A stretch of DNA of 64,000 nucleotides from Jaltomata sinuosa (Eukaryota > Streptophyta > Magnoliopsida > Solanales > Solanaceae). Where the stretch lies: positions 1-64,000 of the forward strand of contig QJPP01003521.1 in NCBI GenBank assembly GCA_003996215.1, read 5' to 3'. The first letter of the stretch is position 1; each line of letters starts with the position of its first letter. The translations under genes and the position numbers were made by a program. Under the pieces are notes generated by a model. It was not told where the DNA came from and did not search any database. It saw only the letters and a list, made by a program, of their open reading frames with translations. Shown piece after piece: positions 10,829 to 22,662 of the stretch.

Positions 10829-13195
10829 TCCAGAGTTAGATCCCGTCAGCTTGATGCTTCTCTTGGTGGGCTGGAGGTAGAGGTTCCTGATATTGTTGCT
10901 CCAGGTTAGGCTTTCGCTACCTTCGACTTGTGATAGTCCTGCTCGCGTTGCGATTCTATTCCTTCTGTTATTTATTTGCTTATATGCCTACCTGCTACTT
11001 GTTTAAGTTGTTTGGCAACCTGAATTGTAGTACCGATATGTTATTTTATTGGTAGTTTATTCTTTAGTAGTGGATGGGGGTAAGTTAACCTTGAGAGGTG
11101 TTTTCCCAGAGTTGTAGCTCATGGGTAGTTCTTGTTAGTCTGTTTCTAGTTGGGTTATAGCGTGGCTAGAGATCCATGTGATGGTTTGGTGTATTACCGG
11201 TAGTTGGGCTGGAGTTAAGATTTTGCCTCAGTTAGGAGATATTGGTTATGCTAGTGTGCATAGATTGGTTTGGTCTCCCGAGTGTCTAGAGTCGACCCTC
11301 TTTGTTGATTAGTTTAGGAGGTTGGCAGGTATGTGGGTTGTTCCCATAGTCTCCTCCACTTCCTGGTACGTTGGGTGTTTTGTTGTATCCCTAGCTCCAG
11401 TTGAAACGAATCTAAATCGTAGTTCTTTCGATGAGCTCTTGATGTTGGCATCGTGATTGGGTCTTGACTTTAGCACTTTCGACTAACTGTTGATCGTAAC
11501 CTCGTGGTTGGGTTGTTTTTTTAGGCATTTTGGGTGAGTTGGGTATCCGGCCCATTCTTCTCCTATCTTATTAAATTTGAAGTGTAGCTATGAGTAGTAA
11601 GGTAATGGCTTCAGGTTCTTATTCGAGAAAGAATTTGTAAGGTTTAGTATGTGCTAAGAAAGGATTTTTGTTTAGTTGAAAAAGAAGGGAGATGACTCTT
11701 TGTTTGTATTTATGTGTCCTAGTAGTTGCCTGAGGTGGAGGTAAAGGTTTGCTTTGGGATTGTGTGTTGGTGATTCGATCCAACCATCTACACATTGCCA
11801 TGGGTTTTCAATCTATTGGTTTTTGTTTCAGTAGCAGCTGCGGTGTTGGAAACTTTCATTTTCAGGCCTAGTTGGCTTGGGTTCTTAAGGGTTCATTGGC
11901 AGCATACAGGTTCGACGAAGGTTTTTGTTGGCATGAAAGTTGGGGTTCAGAATCATGGCTTGGCAGGTTACATCGGATGGTTTGTGGCAGTTTCTATTTG
12001 GTTGCAGCATACTAGTGTCGGGAGGCAGTGGGTGCGGGCAACTTAGCTTCTTTACTTCAGTTGTGGATGCGGCTATTGGCCTTGGACACCTAGTCCTGGG
12101 CTAACCTCTGCAAGAGGCAGAATATTCCAGATTTCAGCAGTGTTCCAGTTAGTACGAGGTCTTTCTACCATGGTTGGACAGACTCAGCGGCGTAAGTTTG
12201 AGCTTCAGCAGTAGTGTATGCTTTATGTGGTCAGCTTGTGCGGGTTGAGACTAGCGAGGCTATTTTGAGTTCTGATGATATGTAGAGACTGGTAATCGCC
12301 ATTCGTTTGCCCAGGATTTGAAAGCTTGTTTAATTGATTCCTCCGGAGTTGTTGTTTATGTGGGGTTCTAGTGTTGGTTAGACTTGGCCAATATGAACGA
12401 GAAGTTTGTTATGATATATGCTTCAAAATGGTTGGTTGTTTGCAGATCCGGTAGAGCATTTGATTCGAGCCAAAGGAATGAGTTGAAGGTATATGTAAAA
12501 ATTTCTATGGCTAGATGGTAACTTTGAATCCCAGGCACATTTTTCCCTTGTCTTCGGGGTGTTTGGACTTGATATTCGTGGTATGGTGGACTTCTTCCTG
12601 AGGTGAGATTCGTAAGGCTATTTAACATCCAAATGGTGTTCGAGTGTTCGGAGTAGCAACAGTGTTTTCTTGAGTTGGGAGCTTAGCTCATGGTTACAGA
12701 CTTCGTGGTAGGCTTACTACACTTCTTGCAGGATCGTGGTTTTGGTTTGGGTGTTCGACTTGTATGCAGCTTCCTGTTTGTGGTGCTAAAGGATTCAGTT
12801 CAGAAAAAAAGGGTTTTACGGAACAGCGGGTTCATGAGTTAGAGTTTTGGGTTGATGGATTTTCTGGTAAACTTGGTTATTGTTTTGAGGATTCTAGTTC
12901 TGTGTGTTGATCGCCTTGGTGCTCTGGTTTTGGTGTTGTGTCGGTGCTTTTGGTTGAGATTCTCGAGGTTCAGTTTGGGTTGGAAGATCTTTGGAGGTTG
13001 AAATCTAGCTTGGCTAGTAAGAAATTAAGGCTTGGTTGCTTTCTTCAATTCTGTTCTGTTGGGTGTCGTCCGGTCATGGAGGGTACCCGGGTTGTCCGAG
13101 AGAGTAGTGTGGGCATTTTATCCGGTATTCTTAAATCTCTAGTATCCTCTTCTTTCCTGACTTTCGCAGACGAAAGTCTTTTTAGTAGTGGATGA
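10829..13195 (+). other. Non-coding interior of the long-LTR element
   Basis: About 2.4 kb with stops in all frames at short spacing. I see no protease DTG/DSG, reverse transcriptase YxDD-type or integrase motif. The end, CGCAGACGAAAGTCTTTTTAG just before the 3' LTR, resembles the sequence preceding the LTR in related Solanaceae elements, but a clean polypurine tract is missing. Confidence 0.6.
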
Positions 13196-16100
13196 TATAA
13201 TGACCCTTCCGTTCATTTACACTTTTTTGCCTTTCTTGTACCATTAGAGCTTGCCTGTAGTGGCCCCAAGTCATTTATAGCTTGTCGGGATCGGTAGTTC
13301 GGTGCTCGGGCCATTTATTTGGTCTTTATGACCGTTCCTCATTTTAGAGCTTCAACTTTGGAAATCTTTGACTTCAGTCAACGTTCTTGGTAATATCAAA
13401 GAATTAAACCAAGGTTTTAGGTCAAAGGAATTCCTTACGCAAAAGTTCGAGTTAAAGAAATACTTCGTGTAACTCCTCGCCCGTTTGGAAGGTTTAAATT
13501 AAACCCGTGCCTTCGGGGTAAGATTAATAGTGTCTAATATACTAAGAAGGATGTGTTATGAGGTGTATAATCGTAAAATGGTCGTATGATAAGTTTTGAA
13601 GCCAAACAAGTTGCGAAACAAAATTCGGAAAAAGTTATTGTAAATTCCTTTAAGGGATTCTCTTTAAATTTAGGTTAAATGTCTTGGGATGTTTCTCCCA
13701 ATCTATAAAGAACTAGTGGGCCCCCAAATACCAAACCGAAGGTCTACAAGTCTAGTCTCTAACACACTAAACCATTCATCCATACGACTTCAGAATAGAG
13801 AGATATCTGCGTTTTTGTAAGACCGCGCAAGCAGACACGTCAAGGTGGGGTCCTACATCCTCAGTCGGTTTTTCTTTATAAAAGGTGTTCCAGCTTCGTT
13901 CTAATTCATAAAAATCACCCAAAATCTTCTGAAAATCAGTGGGAAGGTCTCTAAATAATCCATGGATCTTGATGCTTTCAATTCGGAAGTTTAACGGAAG
14001 TTGCTCTACGTCGCGAGCTCGTCATTTTGATATAGTTTTCCCCCTCGATTTCATGGCGTATCTTCGTGGGTGTTGATGCAGTGAGCCAACAGGTGTTTTC
14101 TGAGTATTTGGCAGTAGCTACAGAGTTATATTGGTGAGGTATAGATCCCGTACACTTATCTATTTGTTGAATCAAGATTCTAAGCTTCTAGTCATGAAAA
14201 GTTGTATTTTTTGATAACTTGTAGTAGTTTCTTATTGGATTTGGATATGTTTGTTGTTCCTTTAAGGAGGTAGGTTTTTAATCTTGGCATATTGAATATT
14301 TTTGTCAAGGAAATCTCTCCCCTACGACCCTCCTTCGTTATTATATGTTCTAGTATTATTTTATGGATTTCTGAGCCACGAAGTGGTATTTTGGATCTGT
14401 GGCTCTGGGCAGCCCCTTTGTCATATTAAATTGGGTTGTTATTGTTGTATGTTGATGGTGTTAAGGTGTTGGAGGTACTGGGGATTGGTGTGATTCTTAT
14501 TGGAGTCACATACGATAGTTATTGGATTGAATGACATAAAGTACGCCTTTAATTAGTGCCTCGGGAGCTCGTCGCTCCTTTGAGATGTGGGTTGCATATT
14601 ATTGTTGGATTTAGCTGCCATTTCTTATTTTTATTGGCCTCATTTTATGCTTTGGAGTTGGCTGGTCACGAGTGTGACATTAACACCTTATCAATTGGCT
14701 ACGGCTCGTTCTTGCAGCCTTGTCAATTCTAGCAATTGTTCCATTACCTTGGTTGGTCAGGCTTCATAGAGACGCCTTTGGGGCTTCAGTTAAAAGTATT
14801 CTTTTGTGATTTGGAACTTCCCGGAGCAGTTCGAGTCTAGACGACACCGTTCCCGTAGCTAGTCATCGGATGACAGGTAGGTTATGGCTTCCCCTACCTA
14901 ACTGCATTAATTAACATCCTTGGGGGGTTGTTATAGGTTGGTAACCCAGACCTTGTCTGCCGTGTTCTTCCATTAATTCATACATTATTTGTAGTATTCG
15001 CGTAGTATTCTATATTACCCTTGTGGTCCTGTGTGGCCTTGTATTGACTCTGGAACATAGATGGTGGGTTATTTGAGGAATGTCTGCGAGTCCCAGACAT
15101 AGAGATTATCCTTTTAGGCTGGTTATGTCTGCTGAGTAGTTGTTGGGCCTGTGCAGGGCTGATAGGAGTTGTTGTGAGCCGTTGGGCTACTTTTATATTT
15201 GTGTGCGAGCATATCATCCATGCAATAGATTTTCCCCTGCATGTTTTACTACACTTTTGGCTGCGATCCACTATCTACAGTTTTCCTAAATTTGCATGGC
15301 CCCGGGGGCCCATTTTTGGTATTGTTGATGATACAAAAGGGGATTTTTGGATATTTTCGCACTGATTTTATTACTGGTATTAGTCTCTACCGGGCAGAGC
15401 ACCAGACTTGATTTTATTACTGATACTAGTCTCTGCGAGGCGGAGCACAGTGGGTTTTGAGGCATTTTCTACTACTTTAGTCCTGGACAGAGTCTGGGCA
15501 TGCATATTCGAGACTGGGTCTCTATCTTGATCCCGGACTTACTTCCGGATGAGATGTCTTGATACTGAGTTTTAGTATGAGGTCGGGGACCTCCATGGAC
15601 CTTACCGCTCTGGGCCTGGGGCTTCGGGCTGCGTGTGCCAGAGGGAAGGGTATACGATGGAGTAGAGGTATACGGGCTGAGTCCTTCCATGGAACCTGCC
15701 TGCTGGGCCCGATCGGCGCCGGATGAGGTACATACAGAGTTTCTATTTCACACATCATATCATATCATGCATTGGATTCCACCCTTGTTTGCTATTTGTT
15801 GATTGTATGCTCCGATAGTATGGGATGCCGGAGGGTTTGCTTTCACTTGATTGTGTTCATCGGTTGTATGGGCGGCCGTTGGGACTGTAGGTAGACTATA
15901 TTTACTCATGTATCTATTTAGAGCTTGTCTTGGCACTCAGTTAGTGAAGGATTAGTGATGGTTAACCTGTTGAGGTTTCGGTTGTGGGATGTCTGATTAT
16001 TGTGAGGGCTAGAGAGTCCTATCTTATTGAGGCACTTTTGTGTGGCCTTCTAAGCAGAGTGTGAGACTCTGGTTCTATTCTTGTGGAAAGGTGAGTGGTA

Positions 16101-16974
16101 TCTCTCGGTTATTATGGTCTAGTTATTTCATCCTAGGGTGGTACTTGTGAGGTGATTCCCTGGTTATGCTATCATGTGATTGGATTGGTGTTATGATTTC
16201 CTTATACTGGTTGATTCCATTTTGAGTATGTTAGACTGCTCTCCGTCTTTTCCTTTTACTTGAGGTTACCGGTATACTGCCATTTTCTCAACTCTCTCTC
16301 TACTTACTTTTATTGTTGTGCAAGGACTCCAGGTGCGTTCTCCTTTCCTTCACCTGTGATTCTGTGTAATTGTATCTTTGTGCTAGCATGTTTTACTTGT
16401 AGCTTTTGGTTATCTATTCTCTGTGCTAGCTCCTTACGCTCCATTTATTGCTTCAGTGACTGCTTTCTTGCTATCTGTTACTTACTGCTTTTATATCTTA
16501 TATGCGCTCAGTCGGCCGATGATACCTACTGAGTACCCGTTGTTTTGGTGCTCATACTACATCTTTGCACTTTTTGGTGCAGATATTAGCTGAGGTTTCG
16601 CCGTTGATCACGTTGGAGACTCGTGCAACTTTTGGATCTTTGAGACTAGGGTGAGCGCCTGACGGCCGGGGCTTTTCTACATCTCATCTGTTGTACTGTT
16701 GCTCCTTGTACTTTCGGAGGCAAATTTGTATTGTATTTTGTTACTTCTAGCACTTGTATTCTATTAGAAGCTTATGTACTATTAATACCAAGTCTTGGGG
16801 TTGGTGTAGTTTCCTTTATGTATTTATATTCGAGTTTTGCTTCCGTTTATTTCTGCGTGCTGGTGCGTTTTGGTTAGGTAGTAGCCCATTACTAACCGTT
16901 CTGGGCTACGGGAATTGGTTCGCCTACTGGGAGGTTGTAGGTGCCATCATGACCTGAGAAATCGGGTCGTGACA
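13196..16974 (+). repeat. 3' LTR of the long-LTR element
   Basis: 3.8 kb, paired with 6331-10138. It begins TATAATGACCC and ends GGGTCGTGACA, directly followed by the ACTTC target duplication. Small deletions relative to the 5' LTR occur near 14900 and 15400. Confidence 0.85.
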
Positions 16975-17098
16975 ACTTCATTAGGATTTCAGATGTTCAA
17001 TTGAAACAAGACTTAGTTTGAGTGTCTAAATGAAGTATCCTGACAAGTTTAAAGGGCTAGCTATGTATTAAGCCTAAATAGAATGACCAAAACTTTTA

Positions 17099-18274
17099 GG
17101 GTCTGTTTGGAAAGCCACATGATAATTAGAATTGGTGTAATTACTAGAGTTACTAATTACCAGCCTAGTAATTACACAACCTAGTAATTACAACGACCTG
17201 TTTGGTTGCCACAATGTAATTACAAGTATACTATTTGGTTGCACAAGTGTAATCACAGTAATCACATGGTTTTATTAAACTTTTAAAATAAAAGCTAATT
17301 ATCAAAAACTAAAAATTTATACTAACAATAAGGGCCTTTATAATTGATATTAAAGTAAATATTTAAGATATATATATATATATATTATTTTTTGAAATAT
17401 ATTAATTAATAAACATATATTCTTAACTAATATTATATAAAATAATTAATTTATATTTTTTAAATTAGTATATTTTAATTAAATTAATCATACAAACTTA
17501 AAGTATATGATTTTTAAGAACATCATGAATGCATGTTTAACAAAAAAAATTAATATTATAAATATAATGTCATAAAATTATTAAAACATTTGACAAAAAG
17601 ACAATCTATCAATTCTAACTAAAAAATGAATAATTTGCAATAATATCAAGTCAATACTAGTAAAACAAATAAATTGGAATTGAAAATATAATATAAGTTT
17701 AAAATTTAAAACAAAAAAGTTAACATAATACTCTTATGTCAAATTTTAATATAACGTATCTGAATATGATTCAAAAGAAAAGGAAAACCCAAGTATATAA
17801 CCTTATTCAACAATGAATTCTACTTTAATTTAAAAATTAGAATACTAACTAAATTATGCTAAATAAAAAAAGTAAACATAAAACAAATATAAAATGGAGA
17901 ATACGAACAATTACATAGAATCACAAGAAGCAAGGTTTGAAAATGAATATAAATAATATAAAATATAAAATATATATTTTTAAATTATTAGAATAATAAA
18001 AATAAAATAGAATTTAAAATAATAGAAATAAAAAATAAATTAAAACAAAAAAATAAAAATAGAAATAAAATGACGAAATTAGAAAGTAATCAGTTTGTAA
18101 TTATACCATGTAATTACCAGCAATTCACAGCTCCCCTGTGAATTGGATAGTGTAATTACCCCCTGCCAATTACACTCAATTACATGCTGACCAAGTAATT
18201 ACTTGGCCAACCAAACATGCCAAACTATGTAATTACACCAAATTCAATTACCAGGGTTGCTTTCCAAACAGGCC
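17099..18274. mobile_element. Tourist-like (PIF/Harbinger) non-autonomous element
   Basis: The ends GGGTCTGTTTGGAAAGC and GCTTTCCAAACAGGCC are inverted repeats of the GGSCTGTTTGG class, and TTA flanks both sides (17096-17098 and 18275-18277). The 1.18 kb interior is extremely AT-rich with a (TA)n run near 17371-17386. Secondary inverted repeats built from GTAATTAC occur near both ends. No transposase is present. At 1.2 kb it is larger than a typical MITE. Confidence 0.85.
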
Positions 18275-18487
18275 TTACTATGCAAATCAAGAAAGAACTC
18301 ATGAATTTTGTTTTCATGTTAAATCTTTGTCTGAAAATTAACTTCTTTTAGTAAATTAGCGTGTTAGAGAGCTAGTGTTTTTAGCCTCTTCTTAGGCTTT
18401 TCGTGAAGACGTTTAGAAGAAAAAACATATAAGCTGATTGAAACATCAATGGTAGACTCTATATTTGTTTTTATATATTTTTTATTG

Positions 18488-18550
18488 GGTCCTTCACTTT
18501 CATTACATCGATGTGGATTGCCTCGTGAAATAGCAATAGAACTTTTCCAG
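18488..18550 (+). pseudogene. rpoC1: Plastid rpoC1 fragment in nuclear DNA
   Basis: The plus strand encodes [20 protein letters not shown], a conserved stretch of the beta' subunit of plastid RNA polymerase. Similarity stops after that: the next residues have no relation to rpoC1. The fragment is only about 20 codons, far too short to function. It is a piece of organelle DNA in the nucleus (NUPT), or plastid DNA that passed through the mitochondrion first, since a mitochondrial fragment lies 70 bp away. Confidence 0.75.
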
Positions 18551-18618
18551 CTGGTCTCAGGTTTCAGCCCCATCTTGTATGTTATCCGTTCTACGCGGAC
18601 TTCTGTTTTAGGCCAAAT

Positions 18619-18681
18619 AACAAAGGGTGCCTCCACAGGTTGACATCCGATCCAACCTAGTAGTAAGCAATTCGCCAAAAT
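18619..18681 (-). pseudogene. cob: Mitochondrial cob (apocytochrome b) C-terminal fragment
   Basis: The minus strand encodes [20 protein letters not shown], which agrees with the last transmembrane part of plant apocytochrome b as I know it. The similarity is about 20 codons. It sits in an open frame on the minus strand (18364-18921) that also crosses the antisense of the rpoC1 fragment, so that frame is chimeric and not a gene. The 68 bp joining the two pieces have no origin I can name. It is a nuclear copy of mitochondrial DNA. Confidence 0.65.
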
Positions 18682-19245
18682 TGAGGGTAGGAAAAAAGAA
18701 AATGAGAAGAGAATTGTAAGGTGAGGAATCGAATTGATTACCAATATCCCAATTGAATCTATGGGGATTGCGAAGGTGAGGAATTCATAATTGAAATTGA
18801 AATCACAGAACACTGACAAACAAAAAAGTTTGATATTAATTAGTTCAAGGACTAAATTAGCACATTTAATTTTATTAAAGGTTAAATGTGCTTGGTTGAA
18901 TAACATAAAGATCAAAATCACAATATATCAATAACTCAAGGACTAAAACTACAATTTTCTCTTTTAAAAATTTCCCCTCTTCTTTTTCAACTTACGCTCC
19001 GTGTCCAACTCGCGTTTCAGTAGACTAATCAAAGCAGATTCTTCGTATAAAATTACACATCAGTTGTAGCCCACACTGAAAAACTCCACTTTCAATCTGC
19101 CACAAAATTCTTAGACTAATTAAGGTTAAGTTTAGCATAAATTAGCAATCAGATTCAACTTTAATTAGGTTGTTCAAATGTGACAAGAAATTACCTTTTG
19201 TGTTTACCTTTAATATGAATTAGTGGGTCATACTAGAGAACAACG
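18682..19245. promoter_or_regulatory. Upstream region of the IPCS gene
   Basis: About 560 bp before the IPCS start codon, without a supported gene. It presumably holds the promoter and 5' leader. An upstream ATG at 19223 begins an overlapping frame. No convincing TATA box position can be fixed from sequence alone. Confidence 0.4.
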
Positions 19246-22200
19246 ATGTCGTTTTACATTGATCGTGAGGCTTCAAAGGTTCGTTTTTTACTCCATTTCT
19301 TCAAGTTTACAACTCCCTTTTTTACTTTCTTGTTATTATTATTGCTTCATAAAATTCTTAATTTTTGTGTTGTTGTTGTTGTTATGGATATCAGCTATGG
19401 AAGAGAATTTCTACGGAGACTGCAATAGAAATCAATCTTCTTGCGGAGAACTGGAAGTATATACTTGGCGGTTTGATATTTCAGGTCAGGGGGGAATTTA
19501 CATTAAAAAAATGGTGCACGTGAACCCGTTGTTTGTCAGTAAAATTAGTTGTATAATATTAACTATTGACACCTATGCTACAAGAATACTAATTAAATGA
19601 TGTATTTGGTTAAAGGTTGAGTTATTTACCTTGAGACTAGAGAAAAATTCCCACTAAGTACATTTTTTCCTTATTGTTTAGTGGTGCACCCATGTTTTAG
19701 AAATTCTAGAATAGCCTCTGTTTCAGGTTCATATTGATTGACCTCTATTTTCTTTGTTGCTTGGTTAATAATAAGGCTTTGTTTCCCCATTATATGAATA
19801 TAGATGATTCATGTAACCGACCTCGACTAGTTTGAGATAGAGGCGATTTAGCCTAGTAGTTTTTGTTGTATGTAGGTCTGCGGCACGAAAAAAAATTATT
19901 GCCTCTGCATGGACTTTTAAGTGAAAAAAGCGAGACTCTTGAAGCTTGTAGTGCTATATATGTAATACCATTTGTGTGATTATAGCAGCTGGATAAAATG
20001 AGAAATTTATAGATAGATCAATCTTAATTTCGAAATATGTTAATTTTTTTTGGAAGGAACTGATAAAGAAATAATCTCACATAAACTGGAACGGAGGGAC
20101 TATGTTGTTTAGTGGGGTGGGTTGGTTTTAGTTGAAGATGCTAGGAATCATTGATCAGAGTCGCTTTTATTTATTGACAAAATTATGGCTTATCTGCTTT
20201 AATGAACTATAAATTCAGGTTTAATCTTATTTATTGACAAAATTATGGCTTATCTGCTTTAATTATGGCTTATCTCTTCACTCTGAATGTTTTCCTAAAG
20301 TCCATAGTTTCTCTTTTACTACTTTCTGTTTCTTTTTCTGTGTCTAGAGCAGGGAGGGGAAGGGGGGTGAGTACCAGAAGTTTGAGCAATCAAATTTTGC
20401 ATTTTCTTTCACCTCTTATTGAATGATGCAATTTGTTATTTTTATTCTTTTTTACATACTTTGCTGTTGTTGGCTACTATTTGTCATTGTCATATTTGAT
20501 ACATCATTTGCCTTTTAGTTGTTCCGTAATTGGTTTTCTTCATGACCTTAGTGTTATGAGATCTTTCTAGTTGTAAAATGTCTCACCTTTCTTCAGTACA
20601 TACATGGAATTGCTGCTCGGGGGGTTCACTACATACATCGGCCTGGACCTACTCTTCAGGATGTCGGCTTCTTTCTTCTTCCGGTTGGTTTTATTGGTTG
20701 TTGGTTCTCTTTATCTCCACTCCCTGAGGAGATGCTCACTCATACTCTTCCTTTTTCTTTTTCTTTTTAAAATGAAAACTCCAGGAGCTTGGGCAAGACA
20801 AAGGTTATATAAGTGAAACTGTATTCACCACACTCTTTCTGTCTTTTGTCTTGGTGAGTTGTTTTTGGTAATTTTCAGTTACCAACTATTGCTGAATCTC
20901 GCTGCGGAATATTTCCATAACTTCCAACTGATTTTGGAGATTTTAGTTGGTTGGACTTTTCAGTTTATTTGCCATTTAGTTTTTGATGTTGTATCTTCTC
21001 GTTCTAACTCTTACTCATGTTTTTCGGCAGTGGACATTCCATCCTTTCATTTTCAAGATCAAGAAGATCTGTACAGTTCTGATATGGTGCAGGGTTTTGG
21101 CTTTCTTAGCTGTAAGTGACCAGTCCTCTTGAGCGTCATTCTTGTGTTGTTTCATATGTGAAAGTCTCAATGAGTTTCAACTTATCGAAGAAAAAAAGAA
21201 GAAAGTCTCAACGGTATCTCATCATTTCTCTATTCAGTTTAAATGTTGGCAAAGATAACTTTAATTCTCTTCCTGAATGCTTCATTATTTATCCTTAGGG
21301 TTACCCACAAATAAGAGAACATTTAGAGAGAAGTCATAGTATCCGATATGATCTGCTAAGTCGTTGAATGATTGTCCACTACAGGTTTGTCAGTTCCTTC
21401 GGATCATCACATTCTACTCTACCCAGCTTCCTGGTCCAAATTATCACTGTCGTGAGGTAAAAGCTTGTGTCATTTGGTTGATAATTGATGTGCCACTTTG
21501 CACTTTTCTGTTGTCTATGAGCTGCGTGTTATGTTAACTGTCTATCTTCTGATATTGCAGGGTTCAAAGCTTGCCACATTGCCTCCTCCGAATAGTGTTT
21601 TAGAAGTTTTATTAATTAATTGTGAGATATATTTTTCCTTCCCTCACTGTATTTATTCCGTTGTTCTCGTTACAATGTGCTTATGGCGATGTTTATGAAT
21701 ATGCAGTTCCTCGGGGCGTGCTTTACGGTTGTGGTGATCTGATATTTTCATCTCATATGATATTCTCTCTAGTCTTTGTGCGGACATATCATAAATACGG
21801 GACAAGAAGGTAGTATATTAGCAATTGTATACTCTATAATATTATGTTTTGGTAGAACAGTCTGATATTCAGATTAGAGTTCTGTTTCCGGTGAATGAAA
21901 ACATTCTATGGGTGAATTCTGGGGGAGGTAGTTAATTCTGAATTGTATCAGCATCAGAGAACCTCTTTCCCGTTTACTTCTTTTCTTCTTTTTCTTCAAT
22001 CTGACCATGGTTCCTTTTTCTCTTGTGTTCCATAGCACTGAAATAGCTTCATAGGGTACAGGATTTATATGTTATAAGCTTGAACTGCTGGTGCTTTCTT
22101 CCTTTTCTTTTCCTTCATTTTCATTTTGTTGGTTTTCTGTAATTTCAAATGTAATTTTAGTGATTGCTCAATTTGATTCTGCAGGTTTATAAAACTGTGT

Positions 22201-22662
22201 GCTTGGTTAGCTGTTATTGCTCAGAGCTTCTTGATTGTTGCATCCCGCAAACATTACACTGTGGACGTTGTTGTGGCATGGTGAGTGGAACTCTCAGCTT
22301 GACGATCTGTGTTGAACGTTTGTTTCCAAGTAATAGTCTGATTTGATTGAGCCCTATTACTTTGTAACAGGTACACTGTTAATCTAGTAGTGTTCTTTGT
22401 TGACAAACACTTGCCAGGTTTAGCATCCTAATCCTCACATTGAATGGATTTAATTTTGGCTACTTCTTCTACCTGCCCCTTTCTCGCTTTTTTGCTTAAA
22501 AGGAAAGGATAAAAAATTTGCTGAACCACTTTCTTTCTTCCAGAGCTGCCTGACCGAACTAGTGCAGCGTTGTCTCTACCACTGAGCAAAGATAGCAAGA
22601 CTAAGGAAGAGAATCACAAACTTTTGAATGGAAATTCTGGAGATCCTGCAGAATGGGTATAG
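19246..22662 (+). CDS. IPCS: Inositol phosphorylceramide synthase (ERH1/IPCS family), 11 exons
   Basis: The enzyme transfers phosphoinositol from phosphatidylinositol to ceramide in the Golgi/TGN, the first step to GIPC sphingolipids. Exons: 19246-19278, 19395-19484, 20597-20683, 20785-20853, 21031-21111, 21385-21456, 21561-21621, 21707-21809, 22185-22280, 22371-22417, 22544-22662. All junctions are GT-AG and the first six introns are phase 0. The joined frame is 285 residues, starting MSFYIDREASK. Family motifs are HRPGPTLQDVGFFLLPELGQ in exons 3-4, CGDLIFSSHMIF in exon 8 and HYTVDVVVAWY in exons 9-10. These place the catalytic triad at His181, His222 and Asp226. Several hydrophobic membrane segments fit the usual six-span topology. 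The stop at 22660-22662 falls about 20 residues before the usual C-terminus. A matching tail (NEKIIEYGSTVHVEAVMNDV) still follows at 22710-22772, two bases out of frame. The catalytic part is intact. Confidence 0.93.
19800..19880 (+). repeat. SINE-like 3' tail in IPCS intron 2
   Basis: The block CGACCTCGACTAGTTTGAG followed by GATAGAGGCG and a TTTTTGTTGTA tail resembles the 3' end shared by several Solanaceae short interspersed elements (usually ending in GTTGTTGTTG). Only the tail is clear. Intron 2 also has a direct duplication, TTTATTTATTGACAAAATTA at about 20168 and again at about 20229. Confidence 0.4.

Larger units (their letters stand above)
6331..16974 (+). mobile_element. Ty3/gypsy-type LTR retrotransposon with 3.8 kb LTRs and a reduced interior
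   Basis: Two direct LTRs (6331-10138 and 13196-16974) flank a 3.06 kb interior. The ends are TATAATGACCC and GGGTC(A/G)TGA(T/C)A, an inverted pair. The 5-bp direct repeat ACTTC at 6326-6330 and 16975-16979 marks the insertion. An initiator-Met-tRNA primer site follows the 5' LTR. The interior keeps two CCHC zinc knuckles of gag but no recognisable protease, reverse transcriptase or integrase. It is therefore non-autonomous, like a large retrotransposon derivative. A hand comparison of the first ~220 bp of the LTRs shows about 16 differences, nearly all transitions, so the insertion is not recent. Confidence 0.85.
5942..17074. mobile_element. Mutator-type MITE (~0.48 kb) split by an LTR retrotransposon
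   Basis: The left end GGCTTAATACATA (5942-5954) and the right end TATGTATTAAGCC (17062-17074) are perfect inverted repeats. The similarity continues inward on both sides, for example GTTTCAATTGAACA on the left against TGTTCAATTGAAAC on the right. The 9-bp direct repeat TAAATAGAA flanks the element at 5933-5941 and 17075-17083. A 9-bp duplication is typical of the Mutator superfamily. The element's own DNA is only 5942-6330 and 16980-17074; the rest is the inserted LTR element. It has no coding capacity. Confidence 0.85.

Noticed and set aside
10460..13195. A captured host gene inside the long-LTR element
   Set aside because: Only gag-type zinc knuckles were recognisable; the remaining 2.4 kb has no splice-consistent or domain-bearing frame.
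18364..18921. 185-residue minus-strand open frame as a new gene
   Set aside because: It joins a cob fragment to antisense rpoC1 and AT-rich DNA; it has no coherent domain and no promoter evidence.
19223..19600. 125-residue open frame starting upstream of IPCS
   Set aside because: It runs through intron 1 and across exon 2 out of frame; the spliced model with family motifs explains the region.
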